Part shown: piece after piece, positions 47,224 through 55,569 of the stretch
How positions within the stretch are numbered: the first letter of the stretch is position 1
Layout: every line of letters starts with the position of its first letter
From: VRUE01 sp963822295
Lineage (GTDB): Bacteria; Actinomycetota; Thermoleophilia; Solirubrobacterales; 70-9
Direction: 5' to 3'
NCBI GenBank assembly: GCA_963822295.1
Contig: CAWGHD010000002.1
Location: 1 to 64,000 of the forward strand
DNA: 64,000 nucleotides
Notes under the pieces: generated by a model
Seen by the model: the letters and a program-made list of their open reading frames with translations, nothing else
What the model was told of the DNA's origin: nothing
Database searches by the model: none
Made by a program: the position numbers and the translations under genes

Positions 47224-47772
47224 ATGCGGATCCCGTCGCTCTTCGTCCGCGTCTCGAGCCGGCGCATGCTGCTGATCCTCGCCGCGGCCACGCTGGTCGT
47301 GGGGGCGGCGATGCTGCCCGCGATGGCCACGATGGACGACCACGGCGCCTCACTGACAGCGTTCGAGAACTGCGGCACGGTCGAGCGGGCCAAGGAGATC
47401 CTCGACGAGTGGGGGGAGCCGGGGGAGACGGCGATGTGGTGGCAGCTGGGGCTCGACCTGCCGTTCATCCTGGGCTTCGGGCTCTTCTTCGCCGGAGCCT
47501 GCGCGGCGATCGCCAGGAGAGCGGCGCGGGCCTCGCGGCCGCGGCTCGAGCGCGCCGCCTCGATCGCCGTCTGGCTCGGCCCGCTCGCCGCGATCGCCGA
47601 CCTGACCCAGGACCTCAGCTCGGCGATGCTCCTCGCCGGCCACGTCAACCAACCCTGGCCGAGGCTGTCGGCGCTGGCGATCAGCCTCGTCCTGCCGCTG
47701 CTCGGCGCGGCGGCCCTGTTCTGCCTGGGCGGCCTCGTCGCGACCCGGAGGCGGGCTGAGTCGGCCGCCTGA
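47224..47772 (+). CDS. Four-helix integral membrane protein of unknown function
   Basis: ATG 47224, six bases after the preceding stop and so probably co-transcribed. Helices are LLILAAATLVVGAAMLPAMA, LGLDLPFILGFGLFFAGACA, IAVWLGPLAAIADLTQDLSS and ALAISLVLPLLGAAALFCLG. About 182 residues. An acidic outer loop with one Cys (FENCGTVERAKEILDEWG) lies between helices 1 and 2. No family was recognised. Confidence 0.6.
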   Translation: MRIPSLFVRVSSRRMLLILAAATLVVGAAMLPAMATMDDHGASLTAFENCGTVERAKEILDEWGEPGETAMWWQLGLDLPFILGFGLFFAGACAAIARRAARASRPRLERAASIAVWLGPLAAIADLTQDLSSAMLLAGHVNQPWPRLSALAISLVLPLLGAAALFCLGGLVATRRRAESAA

Positions 47773-47776
47773 CGGC

Positions 47777-48427
47777 TCAGGCCGGGTAGTCCGGGTCTCC
47801 CGGCAGGACCACCCGGTGGTCCTCCTTGGTGCCGACCACCTTCGGCAGGATCGCCTCGACCTCCGTCTCCCGGAAGGCGGCCATCGCCTCGTCGGAGGTG
47901 GCGAACGGCAGCAGCGACTCGAGCTGCCTGACGGTCGGGAAGGCGAGCACCAGATCGCCGGCCTGCTGCGCCTCCAGCGCCGCCCTGGGCTCGAACCAGC
48001 CGGCCTCGACGGTCTCGACCCCGTCGGCCTTCGGCGGGCTGTGGGCGGGGGCGAGGGCGAGGAAGAACCAGGCGTCGAAGCGGGTGGAGATCACCTCGGG
48101 CGTAATCCAGCGCGAGAAGAGGACGAGCTCCTCGGAGGGGTCGAGCTCGATTCCCGCCTCCTCGGCGAGCTCGCGGACGGCGCAGGCGCGGAAGCCGCCC
48201 TCGCCCTCGCCGTCGGCCGCGTCGACCCCGCCTCCCGGGAAGACCCAGACGCCGGGCATGAACCGCGCCTCCTCGGTCCGCTTCAGCAGCAGGACCTCGA
48301 GCGCGCGGTCCCTGTGCTTGCCGCCGCGCCGCAGGAGGACCACGGAGGCCGCCGGCCGGGGCTCGGACGGCGTCCCCAGGTTCGGCGCCTCCCCCGGCCC
48401 CCTGTGACGATCTCCCTCCGCACGCAC
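47777..48427 (-). CDS. Nudix hydrolase (NUDT19/acyl-CoA diphosphatase-like)
   Basis: ATG 48427; 216 residues. The Nudix box runs from GGGVDAADGEGEGGFRACAV into RELAEEAGI (G-x-n-R-E-L-x-E-E-x-G with an insertion). RFMPGVWVFPGGG precedes it and FSRWITPEVISTRFDAWFFL follows; the latter is typical of the NUDT7/19-like group that splits CoA derivatives. The C-terminal helices (LESLLPFATSDEAMAAFRE) are also typical. A strong hairpin lies just upstream. Confidence 0.85.
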   Translation of the reverse strand: MRAEGDRHRGPGEAPNLGTPSEPRPAASVVLLRRGGKHRDRALEVLLLKRTEEARFMPGVWVFPGGGVDAADGEGEGGFRACAVRELAEEAGIELDPSEELVLFSRWITPEVISTRFDAWFFLALAPAHSPPKADGVETVEAGWFEPRAALEAQQAGDLVLAFPTVRQLESLLPFATSDEAMAAFRETEVEAILPKVVGTKEDHRVVLPGDPDYPA

Positions 48428-48457
48428 CGCCCCACCCTATCCGCCGCTTCCCCATAC

Positions 48458-48506
48458 GCCGAGGTCGTCTTTTGTTCGGCTATGGCGAACAAAAGACGAC
48501 CTCGGC
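48458..48506. terminator. Perfect 21-bp hairpin between the Nudix and DUF4349 genes
   Basis: Arms 48,458-48,478 and 48,486-48,506 (starting GCCGAGGTCGTC and ending GACGACCTCGGC) pair without mismatch around a 7-base loop. It begins 8 bases after the DUF4349 stop on the minus strand, so a terminator role for that gene is likely. The stem has an internal TTTT/AAAA step but no trailing T-run. Confidence 0.65.
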
Positions 48507-48513
48507 CGGAGGG

Positions 48514-49704
48514 TTAGGGGCGGGCGAGGGTCTGGTCGCGGGTGCGGCGGAGCCAGGCGCGGTGGGCGAGCCAGGCGAGGAGGGCGATCAGGGCGAAGGG
48601 GGCGAGGATCGCTAGGCCGACCAGGGTGACCGCCGCTGCGACCTCGAGCACGCGGCCGGCGTCGTCGAGGCCGTCGGAGACGCCCCAGGCGCCGCCTTCA
48701 TCGGCGTCGGGGGAGGACGAGGCGGCGCCGGTCTCGATCCGCAGCGAGACGCGCGAGAAGTTGGCGCGCCGCTCGAGGTCGGAGAGGCGCGATTTGAGCG
48801 CCGCGGCGCGGAAGCGCTCGTCGCGCAGCTCGGCTTCGACCCTGACCCGCTCGCCGTCGCTGTCGGCCTCGGCGAGCTGGGCGAGCAGCCCGTCGATCCT
48901 CGCCTGGGTGTCCTGGAGCCGTTCGCCCACGCCCACCGTCGGCGCGGTGATGTCCTGGGTGGACTCGTTGCGGGAGCGGACCTCGCCGATCGCCGAGAAG
49001 TCGGCGAGCGCGTCGCCCAGCTTTCCGCTCGGGATCAGGAGCTCGAAGTCGGCCCTCGCCGTGCCGGCCTCGCCCTCGCGGATCGAGGAGTTGAGGACGA
49101 TCCCGTCGGCGGCGTGGACCGCGTCGAAGACCTGGCCGGCGGCGCCGCGGATCCGCTCGGGATCGGTGCCGATCACGACGTCCGCGGAGCGTTCGATCGC
49201 CCGGTCCCGGGTCTCCGAGGCGTAGGGGCCGGAGCTGGGCCGGGTGGGGACTGGGGCGGCGTACATGGAGTCGCTTGTCGCGGGCTCGGCGCCGGCAGCG
49301 GACTCGCCCATTCCGGCGGGCGCGACCTGCTCGGCGGCGCCCTCATCGGAACTGGAAGCGTCCTCGGCGGGGACGGTCAACGAGAGGAGGTTGCCGCCAT
49401 CCTCGGTGGACTGGTTCTCGGCGCCGTCGCTCCCGATACCGACCACGACGGCGGTGGTGGCGACGATCGCGAGAGTCGCCAGCGCCCCGGCCGGAGCGAG
49501 GATGCGGCGGGGCGGCGTCGCCCTCAAACGGTCGAGCAGGCCGGCCGCCCGGGAGCGGGCGCCGCCCGCCCTGCGGGGACACCCGGCCTCGGCCCAGGCG
49601 TCGAGCTCGGCGGCGAACGCGGGGTCGATCTCGGGGCGCATCTCGGTCAGCGCGGCGGCGAGCTCGTCGTCGTCGCGGAAGAGCTTGTGGCTATGCGGGT
49701 TCAT
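48514..49704 (-). CDS. DUF4349 membrane protein, probable anti-sigma partner
   Basis: ATG 49704 overlaps the end of the sigma gene by 14 bases. The cytoplasmic part (FRDDDELAAALTEMRPEIDP) is followed by a helix (APAGALATLAIVATTAVVVG). A low-complexity linker leads to the DUF4349 domain (IERSADVVIGTDPERIRGAA, DGIVLNSSIREGEAGTARAD, VGERLQDTQARIDGLLAQLA with a coiled coil) and a final helix (VAAAVTLVGLAILAPFALIA) with a basic tail. About 396 residues. No activity is proven for DUF4349. The fused gene order with an ECF factor suggests it holds the sigma at the membrane. Confidence 0.8.
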   Translation of the reverse strand: MNPHSHKLFRDDDELAAALTEMRPEIDPAFAAELDAWAEAGCPRRAGGARSRAAGLLDRLRATPPRRILAPAGALATLAIVATTAVVVGIGSDGAENQSTEDGGNLLSLTVPAEDASSSDEGAAEQVAPAGMGESAAGAEPATSDSMYAAPVPTRPSSGPYASETRDRAIERSADVVIGTDPERIRGAAGQVFDAVHAADGIVLNSSIREGEAGTARADFELLIPSGKLGDALADFSAIGEVRSRNESTQDITAPTVGVGERLQDTQARIDGLLAQLAEADSDGERVRVEAELRDERFRAAALKSRLSDLERRANFSRVSLRIETGAASSSPDADEGGAWGVSDGLDDAGRVLEVAAAVTLVGLAILAPFALIALLAWLAHRAWLRRTRDQTLARP

Positions 49705-50272
49705 CGCAGATCTCCCTCAGCTTGGTGATGACTCGGTGGAGCTTCGTCCCGGCATTCGACTCGCTGACGCCGAGCACGGTGGCGATCTCGGAGTTGGCGA
49801 GGCCGGCGAAGAACTTGAGCGCGACCAGCTCGCGCTCGCCGGCGCTGAGCCGCTCGAGCGCGGCGGAGAGGGCGAGGCGGCGTTCGCTGCGCTCGACGCT
49901 CTCGGCGGCGGTGAGATGGGCGACGTCCTCCGGCTCGGCGCTCAGCTCCGCCTGACGCCCGCGCCGGCGCAGCTCGTCGAGGGCCGCGTTGCGGGCGATC
50001 CCGAAGAGCCAGGCGCGCGGCTCGCCGCGCCCGGCGTCGAAGCGCGAGCGCCTGCGGTAGGCGCGCTCGAAGGCGGTCGCGGTGACCTCCTCGGCCGCCG
50101 CGGGGTCGCGGAGGATCCCGGCCGCGTAGGCGTAGACGTCGTCGCGGCTGGAGCGGTAGAGGCGCTCGAAGGCGATCTCCTCCCGGCTCGGCGCCTCCGC
50201 AGCTGTCGCGACCATCGTCTGATTCACGCCCTTACTACGGCTGAGCTTGCGATCCATCACACCGGAGGTCAT
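49691..50272 (-). CDS. ECF-family RNA polymerase sigma factor
   Basis: ATG 50272 gives 193 residues; ATG 50257 and ATG 50215 (MVATAAEAPS) are alternatives and may be correct because the first ATG lies inside a paired palindromic motif. Region 2 (AFERLYRSSRDDVYAYAAGI, FDAGRGEPRAWLFGIARNAA) and region 4 (LERLSAGERELVALKFFAGL, ANSEIATVLGVSESNAGTKL) are complete. It is followed with overlap by the DUF4349 gene, its likely regulator. Confidence 0.88.
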   Translation of the reverse strand: MTSGVMDRKLSRSKGVNQTMVATAAEAPSREEIAFERLYRSSRDDVYAYAAGILRDPAAAEEVTATAFERAYRRRSRFDAGRGEPRAWLFGIARNAALDELRRRGRQAELSAEPEDVAHLTAAESVERSERRLALSAALERLSAGERELVALKFFAGLANSEIATVLGVSESNAGTKLHRVITKLREICDEPA

Positions 50273-50361
50273 ATGGCCTGCGCATATCTACGTCCTCGGT
50301 CGCTCGCGTCCAGAGCACGCCACGCTCCCTGCGTCCTCGATCTGCTTGACCATATGACCTC
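50265..50361. promoter_or_regulatory. Paired palindromic motif upstream of the ECF sigma gene
   Basis: GAGGTCATATGG (50,265-50,276) and CCATATGACCTC (50,350-50,361) are exact inverted copies 73 bases apart. Each core, GGTCATATGGCC and GACCATATGACC, is itself nearly palindromic, as for a dimeric repressor site. The left copy covers the first possible ATG of the sigma gene. Two sites flanking the promoter region could allow looping. Confidence 0.4.
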
Positions 50362-50365
50362 TTGG

Positions 50366-51676
50366 TCAGGCAGCGACGGGGAGTGCGATCGGGGCGATCG
50401 CCGCCTCGATCGACTCGAAGGTGACCTCGACCAGGCGGCGCAGGTCGTCTTCGGAGATCGCCAACGGCGGCATCAGGACGACGGTGTCGCCGAGCGGCCG
50501 GATGATCGCGCCGCGCCGGCGCGCCTCGAGCGTCACCCGGTGGCCCATGCGCGACGCCGGGTCGTGCTCGCCGAGGTCGATGCCGACCATGAAGCCGCGC
50601 CTGCGGATTTCGGCGACGCCCGGCATCGCCGCGACCCGTGCGAGCAGCTCGCCGAGCAGCTCGACCTTGGGCTCCAGGGCCTCGATCGTGCGCTCCGCCT
50701 CGAAGGCGTCGAGGTTGGCGAGCGCCGCTGCGCAGGCGAGCGGGTTGCCGGTGTAGGTGTGGCCGTGGAAGAAGGTCCGCTGCTCCTCCGGCGCGCCGAG
50801 GAAGCCCTCGTAGATCCGCTCGGTGGCCAGCGTCGCGGCGAGCGGCATGTAGCCGCCGGTCAGCCCCTTGGCGAGGCAGAGGAGGTCGGGGGCGACGTCC
50901 TCGTGCTCGCAGGCGAACATCTTCCCGGTGCGGCCGAAGCCGGTCGCGACCTCGTCGCAGATCAGCAGCACGCCGAACTCGTTACATAGGCGGCGGACCT
51001 CGGTCAGGTACCCGGGGGGGTGGACGATCATCCCGGCGGCGCCCTGCACCAACGGCTCGACGATCACGGCGGCGATCTCCTCCTCGTGGGAGGAGAGGAT
51101 TCGGGCGAGGTCGGCCGCGTCGCCGGGCTCGGCCGCGTGGCCCTCGAAGAGGAGCGGCCGGTAGGCGGCGTGGAAGAGGTCGATGCCGCCGACAGAGACC
51201 GAGCCGATCGTGTCGCCGTGGTAGGCGTCGCGGAGGTGGACGAATTTGGTCCGCCGGGTGTGCTGGCCGCCGCGCTGCTGCTGGTACTGGAAGGCCATCT
51301 TCAGCGCGATCTCGGTCGCGGTCGAGCCGGAGTCCGAGTAGAAGACGCGGCTGAGGCCGGGCGGGGCGATCTCGACCAGCCGCGCCGCGAGCTCCGCGGC
51401 GGCGGGGTGCGAGAGCCCCAGCATGGTCGAGTGGGCGACCTTCTCGAGCTGGTCTCGTAGCGCCTCGTCGATCCCCGGGTGGCGGTGTCCGTGGACGTTG
51501 CACCAGAGCGAGGAGACCCCGTCGATGTAGCGGCGGCCCTCGGTGTCGATCAGGTGGCAGCCCTCGGCCCGCTCGATGAACAGCGGCTCTTCCTCGCACC
51601 ACGCCTGCTGCTGGGTGAAAGGGTGCCAGAGGTGGTCGCGGTCGAGCTGAGCGTGATCCATCGCCATCGGCACCAC
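50366..51676 (-). CDS. bioA: Adenosylmethionine-8-amino-7-oxononanoate aminotransferase BioA
   Basis: Start 51676 (in-frame ATG 51661 is also possible); about 436 residues. BioA signatures are DHLWHPFTQQQAW, CHLIDTEGRRYIDGVSSLWC followed by NVHGHRHP, FVHLRDAYHGDTIGSVSVGG, VLLICDEVATGFGRTGKMFA and the PLP lysine in LLCLAKGLTGGYMPLAATLA. It makes 7,8-diaminopelargonate from KAPA using SAM as the amino donor. It is separated from bioBFD by the MarR-MFS pair. Confidence 0.93.
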   Translation of the reverse strand: MVPMAMDHAQLDRDHLWHPFTQQQAWCEEEPLFIERAEGCHLIDTEGRRYIDGVSSLWCNVHGHRHPGIDEALRDQLEKVAHSTMLGLSHPAAAELAARLVEIAPPGLSRVFYSDSGSTATEIALKMAFQYQQQRGGQHTRRTKFVHLRDAYHGDTIGSVSVGGIDLFHAAYRPLLFEGHAAEPGDAADLARILSSHEEEIAAVIVEPLVQGAAGMIVHPPGYLTEVRRLCNEFGVLLICDEVATGFGRTGKMFACEHEDVAPDLLCLAKGLTGGYMPLAATLATERIYEGFLGAPEEQRTFFHGHTYTGNPLACAAALANLDAFEAERTIEALEPKVELLGELLARVAAMPGVAEIRRRGFMVGIDLGEHDPASRMGHRVTLEARRRGAIIRPLGDTVVLMPPLAISEDDLRRLVEVTFESIEAAIAPIALPVAA

Positions 51677-51754
51677 GACACTAGCCCCGGCCCCGGCCGG
51701 AACTCATGCCGCCGCCGCGTGATTTGCGTCACACGAGGAACTGTTGCTCTGGCG

Positions 51755-51780
51755 TAATAGTTGTGCATTTGCAACTATTA
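51755..51780. promoter_or_regulatory. MarR operator
   Basis: TAATAGTTG (51,755-51,763) and CAACTATTA (51,772-51,780) form a perfect 9+9 inverted repeat with an 8-base spacer, ending six bases before the MarR start ATG 51786. The site is strikingly AT-rich for this DNA, as expected for a MarR dimer site that blocks its own promoter. Confidence 0.65.
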
Positions 51781-51785
51781 TCGAG

Positions 51786-52295
51786 ATGGCCTCCTCAGCC
51801 CCCTCCTCGACCGCTCGGACGCACGAGACCGCCGCCCGGCTCACCGCCCTGCTGCGCCACGTCTTCCTCTACGACCGCGGCAACCAGCTGCGCGTGATCG
51901 AGGAGTCCGGGCTCTCGCTGACCCAGTGCAAGGCGCTGCTCGAGCTGGGCGGGCTCGGCATCGAGCCGCAGCCGCGTCAGGTGGGTGAGCTCGCCGAGAC
52001 GCTCGAAGTCTCGGTGCCCTCGATGAGCCGCGCCGTCGACGCTCTGGTCAGGGGCGGGTCGGCGACCCGGGTCGAGGACGCCGGGGACCGCCGCGTGCGG
52101 CTGGTCGCGATCACCGCGAAGGGGACGAAGCTCGTCGAGCGGCTGGTCGCCGTCCGGCTCGCCGGCATCGAGGCCTTCGCGGAGACGCTGACCGCGGCCC
52201 AGCGCCGCAAGCTCGACGCGGCCGTGGATTCGCTGATGGATCGCGAGGACATCGCCGAGGCCTTCGAGCACCTCAAGGGGGTCGAGCCTGCGTGA
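51786..52295 (+). CDS. MarR-family transcriptional regulator
   Basis: ATG 51786, just downstream of the palindrome. The winged helix reads LRVIEESGLSLTQCKALLEL, RQVGELAETLEVSVPSMSRA, VDALVRGGSATRVEDAGDRR and VRLVAITAKGTKLVERLVAV. About 169 residues. The stop overlaps the MFS start (GTGA), so the two form an operon and the regulator most likely represses the exporter until a ligand binds. Confidence 0.9.
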   Translation: MASSAPSSTARTHETAARLTALLRHVFLYDRGNQLRVIEESGLSLTQCKALLELGGLGIEPQPRQVGELAETLEVSVPSMSRAVDALVRGGSATRVEDAGDRRVRLVAITAKGTKLVERLVAVRLAGIEAFAETLTAAQRRKLDAAVDSLMDREDIAEAFEHLKGVEPA

Positions 52296-53782
52296 CCCGT
52301 TACCGACACCTGATCACCGACGACAACCGCAGGTGGTGGACGCTCGGCGCGATGTGCTTCGCGCTGTTCATGGTCATGCTCGACAACACCGTCGTCAACG
52401 TGGCGCTGCCGTCGATCCAGCGCGACCTGGGCGCCTCGATCTCCGGCCTCGAGTGGATCGTCAACGGCTACACGCTCTCCTTCGCTGTGCTGCTGGCGAC
52501 GGGCGGCCGGCTCGGCGACATCTTCGGCCGCCGCCGCATGTTCATCGTCGGCGTCGTCATCTTCGCCGCCTCCTCGGCGACCGCCGGCCTCGCGGCGAAC
52601 ACCACCGACCTGGTGCTGAGCCGGGTGGTGCAGGGGGTCGGCGCCGCCCTGATGATGCCGGCCACCCTCTCGATCGTCACCCACGCCTTCCCACCCGAGG
52701 AGCGCGGCAAGGCGATGGGCACCTGGGCCGGGGTCTCCGGCCTGGCGCTCGCGGTCGGGCCGGTCGTCGGCGGGCTGCTCACCGAGCACGTCAGCTGGCG
52801 CGCGATCTTCTACCTCAACATCCCGGTCGCGATCGGCGCCGTCGCCGCGGCGCTGTTCGCGGTGCGCGAGTCGCGAGACACCAGCGTCGGCAAGGAGGTC
52901 GACTACGCCGGCGTCGCGGTGCTCACGGCGTCGCTGACGGCCCTGATCCTGGCCCTGGTCGAGGGCAACGCCTGGGGCTGGGGATCCACCGAGATCGTCG
53001 CCCTGCTGGTCGGGTCGGTGGCCGGCCTCGCCGCCTTCGTCGCCGTCGAGCTGCGGGTGCGGGCGCCGATGGTGGAATTCAGCTTCTTCGCCGATCGAAA
53101 CTTCCTCGGCGCGGTGGTCGTCGCCCTGATCATCTCCTTCGCGATGCTCGGCGTCTTCTTCTTCCTCGCCCTCTACATGCAGAACATCCTCCATTACTCG
53201 CCGCTGGAGGCCGGGGTCAGGTTCCTGCCCTCGACCCTGATGATCGTCGGCCTGGCCCCGATCGCGGGTCGCCTCTCCGACCGCTACGGGCCGCGCTGGC
53301 TGATCGCCGGCGGCCTGCTGCTCGTCACCGGCTCCCTCTACAGCTTCACCGGGATCGCGGTCGACTCCAGCTACGGCGACCTGCTGCCCGGCTTCATGCT
53401 GCTCGGCGCCGGCATCGCCCTGACGATGTCGCCGATGACGAGCGCCGCGATGAACGCGATCGCGGTCGAGAAAGCGGGGGTCGCCTCCGGGGTCCTCTCG
53501 ATGTTCCGGATGATCGGCGGCAGCCTCGGCGTCGCCGTCACCGGGGCGATCTTCCAGGCCGCCGTCGGCGGCGCCGACTTCGCGACCGCGACCCCGGAGG
53601 AATTCGTCGAGGCGCTGAGCCAGGCGATGTGGGTCTCGGCCGCGATCGCCCTCTTCGGCACGGTCTTCGCCGCCTTCGCGATCCGCGCCAAGAGCCGGCC
53701 GCTCAGCCCGGAGCGAAAAGAGGAAGCACTGGCCATGAGCCCGGATCCGCCGGGTCAAGCGGGGGCAGTGTCTCAACTCTGA
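52292..53782 (+). CDS. MFS drug exporter, DHA2 (EmrB/QacA) family
   Basis: GTG 52292 overlaps the MarR stop. About 496 residues with 14 predicted helices. Motif D1 is MLDNTVVNVALPSIQ, motif A is GGRLGDIFGRRRMFIVG, and motif C is LALAVGPVVGGLL. These mark proton-driven drug:H+ antiporters. It is controlled with its MarR repressor. The last 80 bases are antisense to the bioD 3' end. Confidence 0.92.
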   Translation: MTRYRHLITDDNRRWWTLGAMCFALFMVMLDNTVVNVALPSIQRDLGASISGLEWIVNGYTLSFAVLLATGGRLGDIFGRRRMFIVGVVIFAASSATAGLAANTTDLVLSRVVQGVGAALMMPATLSIVTHAFPPEERGKAMGTWAGVSGLALAVGPVVGGLLTEHVSWRAIFYLNIPVAIGAVAAALFAVRESRDTSVGKEVDYAGVAVLTASLTALILALVEGNAWGWGSTEIVALLVGSVAGLAAFVAVELRVRAPMVEFSFFADRNFLGAVVVALIISFAMLGVFFFLALYMQNILHYSPLEAGVRFLPSTLMIVGLAPIAGRLSDRYGPRWLIAGGLLLVTGSLYSFTGIAVDSSYGDLLPGFMLLGAGIALTMSPMTSAAMNAIAVEKAGVASGVLSMFRMIGGSLGVAVTGAIFQAAVGGADFATATPEEFVEALSQAMWVSAAIALFGTVFAAFAIRAKSRPLSPERKEEALAMSPDPPGQAGAVSQL

Positions 53783-54362
53783 CCTCGCCGGCCGCGGTGA
53801 TCGTCTCGCGGTTGGACAGCTCGATCCGCCCCGGCGACTCGGGCCACGGAGTGAGCACCACCGCGCTCACCTCGAGCCCCGCGGAACGCGCCGACTCGAG
53901 CGTCAGGAGCGTGTGGTTGATCGTGCCCAGGCCGGGAGGGGCGGCGATCACGACCGGCAGCCCCAGGTCGGCGGCGAGGTCGCGGACGAGGTAGCCGGGC
54001 GCGAGCGGGACCAGGAGCCCGCCGACCCCCTCGGCGACGAGGACGTCGGCGGGCGCGGCCGCGGCCCCGGCCGCCTCGCGCAGGCGCTCGGGGGAGATCT
54101 CCTCGCCGGCGAGCTGCGCGGCGAGGTGGGGCGAGGCCGGCGGGCCGTAGCGGTAGGGGGCGATCTCGTCGTCGCTCTGGCCCGAGCCGGCGGCGCGTCG
54201 CAGCAGCTCGTGGTCGGGCTCGCCCGGATCGTCGAGGCCGGTCAGCGCCGGCTTGAAGACGGCGACCCGCTCGCCGGCGGCCGCCAGCCCGCGCGCGAGC
54301 ACCGCGGCGACGACGGTCTTGCCGACCTCGGTCCCGGTTCCGGTGACGAACGCTCCGCGCAC
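53703..54362 (-). CDS. bioD: Dethiobiotin synthetase BioD
   Basis: GTG 54362 is chosen because the fold starts at once (RGAFVTGTGTEVGKTVVAAV, with the P-loop GTGTEVGKT). PADVLVAEGVGGLLVPLAPG and LGLPVVIAAPPGLGTINHTL are conserved. About 219 residues. It closes the ureido ring from diaminopelargonate, CO2 and ATP. It follows bioF by 10 bases and is the last gene of the bioBFD operon. Confidence 0.9.
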   Translation of the reverse strand: MRGAFVTGTGTEVGKTVVAAVLARGLAAAGERVAVFKPALTGLDDPGEPDHELLRRAAGSGQSDDEIAPYRYGPPASPHLAAQLAGEEISPERLREAAGAAAAPADVLVAEGVGGLLVPLAPGYLVRDLAADLGLPVVIAAPPGLGTINHTLLTLESARSAGLEVSAVVLTPWPESPGRIELSNRETITAAGEVRVETLPPLDPADPGSWPVLPLFAPG

Positions 54363-54372
54363 GGGTCGCGCC

Positions 54373-55569
54373 CTAGGCCACGAGCGGGAGCGCCGCGGCG
54401 GCGCCACCCGCGATCCCCAGCCGCCGCGCCGCCGCGCCGACCACGCGGGCGGCGTCCCTCAGCTCATCCTCGCCGTGGGTGGCCATCACGGTGAAGCGCA
54501 GTCGCGAGGAGCCCTCGGGGACGGTCGGGGGCCGGATCCCCTGCGCGAAGACGCCGCCCTCGAGCACCAGCTCGCAGAGGTCCATCGCCGCCTCCGCGTC
54601 GCCGACGGCGACCGGGACGATCTGGGTCGGCGAGTCGCCGGCGGAGAGGCCCTCGGCGGCCAGCGCCCGGCGCAGCACGGCCGCGTTGGCGGCGAGCCGC
54701 TGCACCCGCGCCGGATCGGCGTCGATCAGGTCGAGCGCCGCCAGCGCCGCCGCCACGGTCGGCGGCGGCGGCGCGGTCGAGAAGATGAACGGCCTGGCGC
54801 TGTTGAGCAGGTACTCGACCAGCTCGGCGCTGCCGCAGACGTAGGCGCCGTAGGAGCCCAGCGCCTTGCCGAGGGTGCCGACGATCGCGTCGACCTCGCG
54901 GCTCAGCCCGGCGGCGGCGACCGAGCCGCGCCCGCCCGGCCCGAGCGCGCCCGTCGCGTGCGCCTCGTCCACCATCAGCCGGCAGCCGTGGTCCCGGGCG
55001 AGCCGCGCGAGGCCCTCGAGCGGGGCGACGTCGCCGTCCATCGAGAAGACGCCGTCGGTCACGATCAGCGAGCCGGCCCCGCCCGCCTCGCGCAGGCCCC
55101 AGGCGAGGTGCTCGAGGTCGAGGTGGCGGTAGACGAAGGTCTCGGCTCCGGCCAGCCGGCAGCCGTCGACGATGCTGGCGTGGTTGAGCTCGTCGGAGAA
55201 GACGACGGTCCCGCGGGGCGCCAGCACCGGGATCGTGCCGGTGTTGGCGAGGTAGCCGGACCCGAAGAGCAGCGCCGCCTCCTGTCCCTTGAAGCGGGCG
55301 AGCCGTTGCTCGAGCCGGCGGTGGGGGGTCATGTTTCCCGAGATCAGCCGCGAGGCCCCCGCTCCGGCCCCCCATCGCATCGCCGCCTCGGCGGCGGCGG
55401 AGCGCACCGCGGGATGGTTGGCGAGGCCGAGGTAGTCGTTGGAGCAGAGCAGCAGCACCGGCCTGCCGTCCAGCTGGACGCGGGCGCCCTGAGGGCCCTC
55501 GACCAGGCGCAGCCGCCGCCGGAGCCCCCGGTCGCGGAGGTCCTCCAGCCGCTCTGCGAGATCGGTCAT
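54373..55569 (-). CDS. bioF: 8-amino-7-oxononanoate synthase BioF
   Basis: ATG 55569 overlaps the bioB stop (ATGA). About 398 residues: VLLLCSNDYLGLANHPAVRS, MRWGAGAGASRLISGNMTPH, VFSDELNHASIVDGCRLAGA, CRLMVDEAHATGALGPGGRG and the PLP lysine in AIVGTLGKALGSYGAYVCGS. It joins pimeloyl thioester and alanine to give KAPA. It is translationally coupled to bioB. Confidence 0.92.
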   Translation of the reverse strand: MTDLAERLEDLRDRGLRRRLRLVEGPQGARVQLDGRPVLLLCSNDYLGLANHPAVRSAAAEAAMRWGAGAGASRLISGNMTPHRRLEQRLARFKGQEAALLFGSGYLANTGTIPVLAPRGTVVFSDELNHASIVDGCRLAGAETFVYRHLDLEHLAWGLREAGGAGSLIVTDGVFSMDGDVAPLEGLARLARDHGCRLMVDEAHATGALGPGGRGSVAAAGLSREVDAIVGTLGKALGSYGAYVCGSAELVEYLLNSARPFIFSTAPPPPTVAAALAALDLIDADPARVQRLAANAAVLRRALAAEGLSAGDSPTQIVPVAVGDAEAAMDLCELVLEGGVFAQGIRPPTVPEGSSRLRFTVMATHGEDELRDAARVVGAAARRLGIAGGAAAALPLVA

